Source: Rhodobacteraceae bacterium UBA6796 (lineage in GTDB: Bacteria > Pseudomonadota > Alphaproteobacteria > Rhodobacterales > Rhodobacteraceae). From it: a stretch of DNA of 64,000 nucleotides. The DNA is taken from NCBI GenBank assembly GCA_002452815.1, contig DKFM01000011.1:1-64000 (forward strand). Direction: 5' to 3'. The position numbers and the translations under genes are program-made. Below are positions 54,767-64,000 of this stretch, piece by piece. How positions within the stretch are numbered: position 1 is the stretch's first letter; every line of letters begins with the position of its first letter. Under the pieces are notes generated by a model. That model did no database searches. It was not told where the DNA came from and saw nothing but the letters and a program-made list of their open reading frames with translations.

Positions 54767-55645
54767 TCAGCGCAGCGTGCCGATGGTGAACAGCGGGTCG
54801 CGCTGACGCGCGGCAAGCCAGGCCGCCAGCAGTTCGGGGTCGGGGTTCTCGACATCCGGGCCGAACTGATCCGCCGCCAGCCCGCCCGAAACGAACAGTA
54901 CGTCGATACCCTCGCCCGCCGCGCCCGACACATCGGTATTGATCCCGTCGCCGATCGCCAGAATCCGGCTGTCATCCACACCGCCGATCGCGCTGAGCTT
55001 GCGGCGCGCCAGATCGTAAATCGGCGGATGCGGCTTGCCGAAATACATCGCCGTGCCGCCCATTTCCTCGTAAAGCGCCGCCAGCGCCCCGGCGCAGTAG
55101 ATCCGCGTTTCGCCCATGTCGACGACAATATCGGGATTTGCGCAGAGCATCGGCAGGCCACGGGTCTTGGCCAGCAAAAACCGCGCACGGTAATCTTCGG
55201 GCACCTCGGTCATCTCGTCGAAGGGGCCGGTGCAGACGATGCCCTCGGCCTCGTCGAAAGGCACCCGTTCGACATCGGCCCGGCCCTGCCATTCCGGCGG
55301 AATTTCGGTGAAGAACCCGTCGTCCTTGGCGGGCCCCAGATGCCAGACCTTGCGCCCCACCGCGCCTGCAAGCATCGCATCCTGTGCCGCGTCACCCGAA
55401 CTCACCACCAAATCCCAGGCATCGCGCGGCACGCCCAGACGGTCCAGCGTGGCGATCACGAACCGGGCCGGGCGCGGCGCATTGGTCAGCAGCACCACCT
55501 TGCCACCGCGCGCCCGGAACCCCTGCAAGGCCGCCACGGCTGCCGGAAACGGCGTGACGCCATTGTGCAGGCAGCCCCACAGATCGCAGAACAACGCATC
55601 ATAGGGGGCCGAAATTTCGGCGAGCGAGGGGACAATCTGGGTCAT
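54767..55645 (-). CDS. HAD-superfamily class IIA hydrolase (NagD-like, TIGR01459 type)
   Basis: 292 residues. HAD motif I as FCDLWGCLHNG (DxWGxxH, the TIGR01459 variant), motif II VLLTNAPRPA, motif III Lys in YFGKPHPPIYDL and motif IV ILAIGDGINTDVSGAAG. The class IIA cap lies between motifs II and III. Likely a cytoplasmic phosphatase of unknown substrate. The ATG at 55645 is chosen; in-frame sequence upstream is not family-like. Confidence 0.9.
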   Translation of the reverse strand: MTQIVPSLAEISAPYDALFCDLWGCLHNGVTPFPAAVAALQGFRARGGKVVLLTNAPRPARFVIATLDRLGVPRDAWDLVVSSGDAAQDAMLAGAVGRKVWHLGPAKDDGFFTEIPPEWQGRADVERVPFDEAEGIVCTGPFDEMTEVPEDYRARFLLAKTRGLPMLCANPDIVVDMGETRIYCAGALAALYEEMGGTAMYFGKPHPPIYDLARRKLSAIGGVDDSRILAIGDGINTDVSGAAGEGIDVLFVSGGLAADQFGPDVENPDPELLAAWLAARQRDPLFTIGTLR

Positions 55646-55785
55646 CTGGGGCCTTTCCACGGCAATTGCGGCGGGATGCACAGGGCCTGCCCCGCGCAGT
55701 CTTGCCGGGGTATATGGCATGTGCGTAACGCTTTGGCAAAGGTCACAGTTCCAGATCGGTGGCACGGCGTGACCTTGCAACAGAT

Positions 55786-55912
55786 GGGGGCGCTGCCCCC
55801 TCTTGGCTGCGCCAATTCACCCCCGGGATATTTTTGCCAAGATGAAAGCGCTCTTTCACTTTGGCTCAAATATCCCGGGGGTGAGGCCGCAGGCCGAGGG
55901 GGCAGCGCCCCC
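55786..55912. repeat. Complete 127-base palindromic repeat
   Basis: Outer arms GGGGGCGCTGCCCCCTC (55786-55802) and its exact complement (55896-55912); inner arms CACCCCCGGGATATTT (55818-55833) and complement (55868-55883); centre TTGCCAAGATGAAAG / CTTTCACTTTGGCT around a CGCT-type loop. It is the fullest copy in the window, and the other copies are halves or shortened versions. Confidence 0.9.
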
Positions 55913-55933
55913 TTGTGCGCCGAAAGGCACAAC

Positions 55934-55958
55934 AAAGGGCGGGGGTTACCCCCCGCCC
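55934..55958 (-). terminator. Terminator after ppaC
   Basis: A 9-bp GC stem GGGCGGGGG / CCCCCGCCC with a 4-base loop, 23 bases after the ppaC stop; leftwards followed by TTTGTTG. Confidence 0.65.
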
Positions 55959-55981
55959 CTGATCCGCAAGGACGCGAAGGA

Positions 55982-56902
55982 TCAGACCTTCAGCGCCGGG
56001 ATGATCTGTTTTTTCCGGCTCATGATGCCCGGCAGAACGACGGTGTCGCCGGTGACGGTGCAGCCGAACGAGGCTTCGGCGATCTTCTTGACCAGATCGT
56101 TCGGGACCAGCAGCGTGGCCTCTTCGTTCAGGATGTCGATGATGAACAGCAGCACCTGATCGGCGCCGTCTTCCTTGGCCACGCCAGGCATCGAGCCCAT
56201 CAGGCTGTCCTTGCGGTCCAGCAGCAGCTTGGGCGCGGTGGTTTCCAGAACCGAAACGCGAAGCTCGGCGCCGTCGACGGTGTATTCTTTGGAATCCATC
56301 CGCAGCAGCTCGGCATCCGAGAAGGACGAGACATCGGATTTCGCCTCGAACATCGCGGTGGCCAGCTCGGTCATGTTCACGCCCAGATCAGCGGCCAGCG
56401 CCTCGCAGACGGCGCGGTCATGCGCGGTCGTGGTGGGCGAGCGGAATTCCAGCGTGTCGGACAGGATGCACGAGAGCATCGCGCCCTTGATCCCGCGCGG
56501 CGCGGTCTTGGCGGCATCGCCCATCAGGTCGTACATGATGGTCGCGGTGCAGGCCAGCGGACGCACGGTGATGTCGATCGGACCCTTGGTTTCCAGCCCG
56601 CCGACCAGCTTGTGGTGGTCGATGATCGCGGTGATGTCCGCCTTGGCGATGCCCGCGGGCAGCTCGGCCGGGTTGTTGGTGTCGACGATGACGACTTTCT
56701 CGCCCTCGGCCACATCCGCGATGATCTCAGGCTTGGGCAGGTCCCAGTGCTTCAGAACGAAGGCCGCTTCGGTGTTGGGTTCGCCCAGCAGCACCGGCAC
56801 GGCGGGCGTGCCCAGAACTTCGGTCATGTACCAGGCCCAGACGATGGGCGAGCCGGTCGAGTCGGTATCGGGGGCCTTGTGGCCGAAAACCTTGGTGGTC
56901 AT
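55982..56902 (-). CDS. ppaC: Manganese-dependent (family II) inorganic pyrophosphatase
   Basis: 306 residues, DHH phosphoesterase family. Metal-ligand motifs GHKAPDTDS, VIVDTNN and IIDHHKLVG are in the N-terminal DHH domain; the C-terminal DHHA2 domain ends in SRKKQIIP, which binds the substrate phosphate. It hydrolyses pyrophosphate with Mn or Co and is unrelated to the family I Ppa. Starting at MTTKVFGHKAPD, with upstream in-frame sequence discarded. A monocistronic gene by spacing. Confidence 0.95.
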   Translation of the reverse strand: MTTKVFGHKAPDTDSTGSPIVWAWYMTEVLGTPAVPVLLGEPNTEAAFVLKHWDLPKPEIIADVAEGEKVVIVDTNNPAELPAGIAKADITAIIDHHKLVGGLETKGPIDITVRPLACTATIMYDLMGDAAKTAPRGIKGAMLSCILSDTLEFRSPTTTAHDRAVCEALAADLGVNMTELATAMFEAKSDVSSFSDAELLRMDSKEYTVDGAELRVSVLETTAPKLLLDRKDSLMGSMPGVAKEDGADQVLLFIIDILNEEATLLVPNDLVKKIAEASFGCTVTGDTVVLPGIMSRKKQIIPALKV

Positions 56903-57020
56903 GGGATTCCTCGCGTGGTCGGTTTCGCGCGGGTTATACGGTGCGCGCCGGGTCTTGTCATCCCGCGCGATGCCGGGGAACCGCGTTTTCGCGGGAAAAA
57001 TGCCGCACTGCAGCGGTGCG

Positions 57021-58004
57021 TCAGCGCGGCAACGGGGTGATGGTGAAGCCCCTGGCCTCGAGCAGCGCCAGAAGCCCGGTCTCGCCGGACAGATGCAAGG
57101 CCCCCGCCGCCAGGACCACGGGCCCCTCTGCCAGCGCATCCTCGATCACCGGCAGCCAGGCACGGTTGCGCGCGGTCATCAGAATCTCTTCGGACAGGGC
57201 CATCTGTGTTTCGACCTCGGCTGCGCTCATGCCGCCCTCGAGCGCCTGCTCCCGGCTGAATTCCCAGATCAGCCGGGGCTCGCCGCGAAAATACAGATCC
57301 GCCATCGTCACCGCCATATCCTCGGCATCGCGCGCGCCGATCACCGCCGCGCGCAGCATGTCCGGGATCGCCTCGGACGGGATCTGTTCGAACAGCCGAA
57401 ACACGGTGTCATAGGGTTCCAGCGCACGGATCGGCACCCCGGCGGCGTGAGCCTCGGCCATCACCTGCTTATCAAGCCCCCCGCGCCCCTGCGCCACGTC
57501 CTGCATCGCGCAGGGCGGCATCGCCAGCGTCACCGCGACAAAGGCGGGCTGCATCTTGGCCACCAGAAACCCCGGCATTCCGCGCGCCGTGGCGGCCGCC
57601 ATCAGATCCTGCCAGTCCTGTTCAGGCAGGATTTCCGGCAGCGTCGGGCCGGTGGAAAACATCAAGGTCGGATCGGATTTCATGGCGACCTGAAGCGCGG
57701 CCTCTTCATCGGGGCCGGCCTCGACCAGCAGGGTCCGGGCAGTCAGAAGATCGGGCCGGATCGCCTGCAGCGTCGCATCGTGGCGCGGATCGGGCAGATG
57801 ATAGGTGCCGACCAGGGTCAGATGCTGATCGCCGCGATCCGCCGCAAACAGAAGGCCGCGCGCATGCGGCGCCCTGTCGGCCGCGACAGTCAGCGCGTCC
57901 TGACGGGCCTGCGGCAACGCGTCGAAAAGGTTGTGCCCGCTGCAACCCGCCTGCGCGGCGAAGGGGAGCGTAAATGCGATCAGGGCGGCAAAAATCAGCT
58001 TCAT
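57021..58004 (-). CDS. TraB/GumN-family exported protein
   Basis: 327 residues. Signal peptide MKLIFAALIAFTLPFAAQAG with a likely AQA-G cleavage, making it periplasmic or lipoprotein-like (the next residue is Cys, but no lipobox spacing). The family core has LLVEAGPDEEAALQVAMK, PGFLVAKMQPAFVAVTL and GPVVLAAGALHLSGETGLLAL with the conserved GxxH motif. TraB/GumN proteins are predicted metal-dependent proteases; bacterial roles are unknown. Confidence 0.88.
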   Translation of the reverse strand: MKLIFAALIAFTLPFAAQAGCSGHNLFDALPQARQDALTVAADRAPHARGLLFAADRGDQHLTLVGTYHLPDPRHDATLQAIRPDLLTARTLLVEAGPDEEAALQVAMKSDPTLMFSTGPTLPEILPEQDWQDLMAAATARGMPGFLVAKMQPAFVAVTLAMPPCAMQDVAQGRGGLDKQVMAEAHAAGVPIRALEPYDTVFRLFEQIPSEAIPDMLRAAVIGARDAEDMAVTMADLYFRGEPRLIWEFSREQALEGGMSAAEVETQMALSEEILMTARNRAWLPVIEDALAEGPVVLAAGALHLSGETGLLALLEARGFTITPLPR

Positions 58005-58101
58005 AAAAGGCTCCGGTCTGGTGGCGCCAGCTTGCCACGCGCGGACGGGACGGCCAAGCCGATGCGGTCCCGGTGTGGAAAAATTTCACGACTGCGGGTG
58101 T

Positions 58102-58130
58102 TGACAGCCGGGGGGGCGCGTGACTAACTC
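58102..58130 (+). promoter_or_regulatory. Sigma-70-type promoter of groESL
   Basis: TTGACA at 58102-58107, 17-base spacer, CTAACT at 58125-58130. The expected transcription start, about 7 bases later, falls at the first bases of the CIRCE operator, the normal arrangement for HrcA repression. Confidence 0.75.
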
Positions 58131-58138
58131 CGGCATCG

Positions 58139-58165
58139 TTAGCACTCAGCCGATGCGAGTGCTAA
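58139..58165 (+). promoter_or_regulatory. CIRCE operator (HrcA-binding site) of groESL
   Basis: TTAGCACTC, nine bases (AGCCGATGC), GAGTGCTAA: a perfect match to the CIRCE consensus. HrcA bound here represses transcription; heat and GroEL depletion relieve it. hrcA itself is not in the window. Confidence 0.97.
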
Positions 58166-58199
58166 GACCCATAACCTGGAACCTTAGGGAGTGACCCAG

Positions 58200-58487
58200 A
58201 TGGCATTCAAACCGCTTCATGACCGCGTGCTGGTCAAGCGCGTGCAAAGCGAAGAAAAAACCAAGGGCGGCCTGATCATCCCCGACAGCGCCAAGGAAAA
58301 ACCCGCCGAGGGCGAAGTGATCGCCGTGGGCGAAGGCGCGCGCAAGGATTCGGGCGAGCTGATCGCACCCTCGGTCAAGGTCGGCGACCGCATCCTGTTC
58401 GGCAAATGGTCGGGCACCGAAGTGACGCTCGACGGCGAAGAACTGCTGATCATGAAAGAGGGCGACATCATGGGGATCATCGGCTGA
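58200..58487 (+). CDS. groES: Co-chaperonin GroES
   Basis: 95 residues, exact family length, starting [20 protein letters not shown]. The mobile loop [16 protein letters not shown], which docks onto GroEL, and the [15 protein letters not shown] roof segment are intact. An upstream GTG is rejected because AGGGAG lies 8 bases before the ATG at 58200. Cotranscribed with groEL. Confidence 0.97.
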   Translation: MAFKPLHDRVLVKRVQSEEKTKGGLIIPDSAKEKPAEGEVIAVGEGARKDSGELIAPSVKVGDRILFGKWSGTEVTLDGEELLIMKEGDIMGIIG

Positions 58488-58498
58488 TCTGCCGATAA

Positions 58499-60181
<1,683 letters not shown>

Positions 60182-60206
60182 TCATCCGCTCCCGTCAGGG
60201 ACAGGA

Positions 60207-60237
60207 AAGGGCGCCGCTTGCGGCGCCCTTTTTCTTT
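60207..60237 (+). terminator. Terminator of the groESL operon
   Basis: A perfect 10-bp stem AAGGGCGCCG-CTTG-CGGCGCCCTT followed by TTTCTTT, 25 bases after groEL. Confidence 0.92.
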
Positions 60238-60285
60238 GCCGCGAGATCAGGCAGGCTGGGGACATTGAGCGGCGAGGTTTGTGAG

Positions 60286-60807
60286 ATGCGATTGCGCGAA
60301 GAGGGCCCGGGCGGGGCGCTGACCTTCACAGACGGGCCCGCGGGCGCGCTCGCACGGGCGCTCTGGATCGTCCCAGGGGGGATATTGGCCATCGGGGCGG
60401 CACTAGGGGCGGCGTGGCTTGCCCAGGCGCAGCCCGGCCCGATCTGGGCGGTGCTTTTCGGGATCGCGTGGCTGGCGGTGGCCGGCATCGTCGCGATCAT
60501 GCTGATCGCAAGAGGGCGGCGGGACTTCAAGCGGCTGATCCTCGCGCCCCATAGCCGCCGCGCCGAACTGATGACGCGGCCGATGGGCAAGGCGGCGCGG
60601 CTTGTCTCCTGCCCACTGGCCGATCTGCCGCCGCCGCGGGTCTACATGCTGCCCTCGGCGCCCGACACCTCAGAAACGGCGGCCCTAGAGATCAACCTCG
60701 GGGCGGGGGAGTATATCGCGATCGCGGATTTCGCGGATGAGGCGGCGGCGCAGGCGATGGCGGCGCGGGTGCGGGCGATGATTGCCGCGGCGCGACAGGC
60801 GGGCTGA
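60286..60807 (+). CDS. Hypothetical membrane protein with two transmembrane helices
   Basis: 173 residues. Two hydrophobic segments (ALWIVPGGILAIGAALGAAW, AVLFGIAWLAVAGIVAIML) occupy residues about 25-75; the rest is a cytoplasmic alpha/beta region ending in a helical Ala-rich tail. I do not recognise the family. The ATG at 60286 (MRLREEGPGG) is tentative. It starts after the groESL terminator, so it needs its own promoter. Confidence 0.65.
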   Translation: MRLREEGPGGALTFTDGPAGALARALWIVPGGILAIGAALGAAWLAQAQPGPIWAVLFGIAWLAVAGIVAIMLIARGRRDFKRLILAPHSRRAELMTRPMGKAARLVSCPLADLPPPRVYMLPSAPDTSETAALEINLGAGEYIAIADFADEAAAQAMAARVRAMIAAARQAG

Positions 60808-60837
60808 GCGCAATTGTCGCGAAAGGTCAAATCAGCA

Positions 60838-60863
60838 CCGAAACGCCGCCCCGCAGGGCGGCG
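60838..60863 (-). terminator. Terminator of aroQ
   Basis: An 8-bp stem CGCCGCCC / GGGCGGCG with loop CGCA, followed leftwards by TTTCGG, 25 bases beyond the aroQ stop. It is bracketed by two related sequences, GCGCAATTGTCGCGAAAGG and GCGCGATTGTCGCAAAAGT, a short imperfect direct repeat. Confidence 0.6.
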
Positions 60864-60887
60864 CGATTGTCGCAAAAGTGAAAGCGA

Positions 60888-61328
60888 TCAGGCCCCCACC
60901 AGCGTCAGCACACGCCGCGTCGCGGCTTCGTAGCCTTCGATCCCCAGACCCGCGATCACGCCCTCGGCGCGGGCCGAGACATAGCTGTGATGGCGAAACG
61001 CCTCGCGCTTGTGGACGTTCGAGATATGCACCTCGATCACCGGGCCTTCGAAGGCGTTGAGCGCATCGAGGATCGCGACCGAGGTATGGGTGAAGGCCGC
61101 GGGGTTGATGACGATGCCGCAGGCGGCGTGGCGCGCCTCGTGGATCCAGTCGATCAACTGGCCCTCGTGGTTGCTTTGCAGCAGGCGGATCTGCACGCCA
61201 CGCGGCCCCGCGATGGCCGCACAGCGCAATTCGACATCGGTCAGGGTTTCATGCCCGTAGATCTCGGGTTCGCGCTGCCCCAGCAGGTTCAGGTTCGGCC
61301 CATTGAGAATATAGATCTGTCGGCTCAT
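60888..61328 (-). CDS. aroQ: Type II 3-dehydroquinate dehydratase
   Basis: 146 residues. Family motifs [17 protein letters not shown] with the catalytic Tyr, [27 protein letters not shown] and [16 protein letters not shown]. Dehydrates 3-dehydroquinate to 3-dehydroshikimate in the shikimate pathway. The start [10 protein letters not shown] at 61328 is used; an upstream in-frame ATG adds a basic stretch that is not part of the family. Confidence 0.95.
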   Translation of the reverse strand: MSRQIYILNGPNLNLLGQREPEIYGHETLTDVELRCAAIAGPRGVQIRLLQSNHEGQLIDWIHEARHAACGIVINPAAFTHTSVAILDALNAFEGPVIEVHISNVHKREAFRHHSYVSARAEGVIAGLGIEGYEAATRRVLTLVGA

Positions 61329-61379
61329 CGCCCTGCCCTTCCGTAGCTTGTCTTTCGTGGCTGTCCGCGCCAAGCGGCG

Positions 61380-61730
61380 TCAGACAATTTCCCAGTCGTC
61401 TTCATGCGGCAGTGCGCCGATCGCCAGCCAGTCGGCGCGCACCCGTGCCACGCGGGTATCGCCCCAGGTGCGGAACACGATCACGAAGCCCTCTTCGGTA
61501 ATCATGTCCGCAGAAATATCCATCCGCCCGTTATGCTTCTGGTCGATGTCCCACATCGACAGGCTGACCTTCACCACCGGCGGCAGTTTGAACGGCTCTT
61601 CGAACTCCACGATCTTGCGCAATTCGCGCGGTCCCTCGCCGGTCCACATCACGCCCCCGTCCTGATAGTCGGAAAACAGGATCAAAGAGCCCTGCGTGAT
61701 CCCGAGCGAGTGGCTGTTCATCCGCAGCAT
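61380..61730 (-). CDS. H-type lectin domain protein
   Basis: 116 residues. The H_lectin pattern is clear: ITQGSLILFSDYQDGGVMWT, ELRKIVEFEEPFKLPPVVKV, SLSMWDIDQKHNGRMDISAD, then GFVIVFRTWGDTRVARVRADW. In animals this domain, first known from snail agglutinin, binds N-acetylgalactosamine. There is no signal peptide, so a cytoplasmic location is likely. The start at 61730 is supported by GGGGGAA five bases upstream; 61751 is an alternative. It lies between atpC and aroQ. Confidence 0.85.
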   Translation of the reverse strand: MLRMNSHSLGITQGSLILFSDYQDGGVMWTGEGPRELRKIVEFEEPFKLPPVVKVSLSMWDIDQKHNGRMDISADMITEEGFVIVFRTWGDTRVARVRADWLAIGALPHEDDWEIV

Positions 61731-61782
61731 CGTTCCCCCACCCACGGCCATAGTTTTCCAAGGTTTACGCCCGACCGGAGAA

Positions 61783-61814
61783 ATAAAAAAGCCCCGGGAT
61801 GACCCGGGGCTTTC
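61783..61814 (-). terminator. Terminator of the ATP synthase operon
   Basis: A perfect 11-bp stem AAAGCCCCGGG / CCCGGGGCTTT with a 4-base loop; leftwards it continues with TTTTTTATTTC, 21 bases after atpC. Confidence 0.92.
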
Positions 61815-61835
61815 TTTGCGATGTTTTTGGTGCGC

Positions 61836-62234
61836 TTACAGCGACATATGGGTGCCCAGGGCTTCCATGTCAGCCAGCATCTTGGTGGCAGCGTCGACCA
61901 CCGAAGGATGGGCCGCCTCGACGACGGACCGGGCTTCGGCCATCATCTCGGCATGGATCGCCGCGGTCAGCTCGGCTTTCGGCAGGCCGCGCTCGGCGAG
62001 CACGGTCACGCCCTCGGGCGAGATTTCCGCGAACCCGCCGGTCACCGCATAGTCAGCCGTGCCCTCGGGCCCGACGACCGTCAGGATCCCCGGACGCAGC
62101 GTGGTGATCAGGGCCGCGTGCCCCGGCATCGCGGTCAGGTCGCCATCGGCGCCCGGAATGCGAACCTCGCGCGCCGTCACGGAAGCAAGCTTCCGTTCGG
62201 GCGAGACGAGGTCGAATTGCATCGTATCGGCCAT
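61836..62234 (-). CDS. atpC: ATP synthase F1 epsilon subunit
   Basis: 132 residues. The N-terminal beta-sandwich ([47 protein letters not shown]) and the C-terminal helices are those of AtpC. It sits in the central stalk and inhibits ATP hydrolysis. Last gene of the operon, 12 bases after atpD, followed by a strong terminator. Confidence 0.96.
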   Translation of the reverse strand: MADTMQFDLVSPERKLASVTAREVRIPGADGDLTAMPGHAALITTLRPGILTVVGPEGTADYAVTGGFAEISPEGVTVLAERGLPKAELTAAIHAEMMAEARSVVEAAHPSVVDAATKMLADMEALGTHMSL

Positions 62235-62246
62235 GGATCAGCCTCC

Positions 62247-63683
<1,437 letters not shown>

Positions 63684-64000
63684 TCAGAGCGCCTCGGCGC
63701 CCGAAATGATTTCGATAAGCTCGTTGGTGATCACGGCCTGACGCGAGCGGTTGAACTCGATCGTCAGCTTGTCGATCATCTCACCCGCGTTGCGCGTGGC
63801 GTTATCCATGGCCGACATCTGGGCGCCGTTGAAGGACGCGTTGTTTTCCAGAAGGGCCGCGAAGATAGCCGTTGCAACACCGCGCGGCAGAAGGTCTGCC
63901 AAAATCGCTTCCTCGCTGGGTTCGTAGTCGTAAACCGCCGACGTGCCGGTGGTTTCCGCCGCTTCGAACTGCGCGGGGATGATTTGTTTCGCGGTCGGGA
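63684..64000 (-). CDS. atpG: ATP synthase F1 gamma subunit, C-terminal part (cut by window edge)
   Basis: About 105 residues to the window edge. The C-terminal hallmark [20 protein letters not shown] followed by [20 protein letters not shown] identifies the rotor shaft subunit; upstream the frame reads through [20 protein letters not shown] without interruption. The N-terminus lies beyond base 64000. Confidence 0.95.
   Translation of the reverse strand, partial: PTAKQIIPAQFEAAETTGTSAVYDYEPSEEAILADLLPRGVATAIFAALLENNASFNGAQMSAMDNATRNAGEMIDKLTIEFNRSRQAVITNELIEIISGAEAL

Larger units (their letters stand above)
55646..55981. other. 336-base intergenic region dominated by a repeat
   Basis: No gene. 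It holds the 127-base inverted repeat (55786-55912), the ppaC terminator hairpin (55937-55958) and, near 55646-55740, a stretch that should contain the HAD gene promoter but shows no clear -35/-10 pair. Confidence 0.6.

Noticed and set aside
58191..58199. GTG upstream start for GroES adding MTQ
   Set aside because: AGGGAG would directly abut it, while it is ideally placed for the ATG at 58200, which gives the normal 95-residue length.
60808..60887. Short direct repeats GCGCRATTGTCGCRAAAG as an att site or iteron
   Set aside because: Only two imperfect copies flanking the aroQ terminator, with no replication or recombination gene nearby.

Overview
The window is a high-GC (roughly 65 percent), gene-dense chromosomal stretch of an alphaproteobacterium of the Rhodobacteraceae (Rhodobacter / Paracoccus type). 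This rests on family-level signals: the atpG-atpD-atpC order, a CarD - 7Fe ferredoxin - S4 protein - SUV3-like helicase block, DUF1150 next to a small heat-shock protein, an RpoH-type sigma factor, a CIRCE-controlled groESL operon, a fused ATP sulfurylase/APS kinase, and many copies of a palindromic intergenic repeat containing GGGATATTT..GCCAAGRTGAAAG. The species cannot be fixed from the sequence alone. There is no prophage, integrase, CRISPR array or rRNA operon.

Layout. 1-1.6 kb: the edge of an IS5-family element beside an unrecognised 490-residue protein, the only clearly accessory-looking part. 1.6-3.8 kb: ychF and trpA. 3.8-9.1 kb: a co-directional amine/polyamine-type cluster (class I glutamine amidotransferase, PaiB-like FMN protein, gamma-glutamylpolyamine synthetase-like enzyme, FAD amine oxidoreductase), then a DegT-type aminotransferase. 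9.3-13.5 kb: CoA-binding protein, a TrmH/RlmB-type methyltransferase, an aberrant tRNA-Tyr(GUA)-like gene, a glycosyltransferase-like protein and metY. 13.7-19 kb: a very large Ala/Pro-rich membrane protein with PilM/GspL-like and PilP/GspC-like ends, and a KefB/C-type antiporter. 19.1-23.5 kb (minus strand): helicase, S4 protein, fdxA, carD. 23.5-25.4 kb: TPR protein, SCP2 protein, alpha/beta hydrolase.

25.4-29.3 kb (minus strand): a compact four-gene Anbu operon, with a circularly permuted ATP-grasp, an alpha-E protein, a transglutaminase-like protease and the Anbu proteasome-like subunit. This is the strongest candidate here for a poorly understood system. 29.6-33.5 kb: oligoendopeptidase F, membrane dipeptidase (with a terminator hairpin containing its ribosome-binding site) and a Hint-domain protein lacking its catalytic cysteine. 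33.8-37.4 kb: small basic protein, pgeF, midA-like, lgt, ubiK. 37.4-41.4 kb: NUDIX, small membrane protein, RluA-family synthase, rpoH with a heat-shock-type promoter, Gfo/Idh/MocA oxidoreductase. 41.4-45 kb: Lrp regulator, trxB, sat/cysC. 45.2-50 kb: DUF1150-hsp20 behind a second heat-shock-type promoter, DUF465, purE-purK, EamA transporter, prs. 50-58 kb: DsbA-like isomerase, hydrolase, aldolase, YcgN, ribF, MaoC, HAD phosphatase, Mn-type pyrophosphatase, TraB/GumN. 58-64 kb: groESL with CIRCE, a membrane protein, aroQ, an H-type lectin, and the 3' end of the ATP synthase operon.

How the genes work together. Three heat-shock loci (rpoH, hsp20-DUF1150, groESL) have visible control elements. 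Two of them share a CTTGNA-N15-CCCAT architecture, which suggests one RpoH regulon. The amine cluster reads as gamma-glutamylation of an amine, oxidation, and hydrolysis of the gamma-glutamyl product. Most other genes are housekeeping metabolism in short operons closed by strong hairpins.
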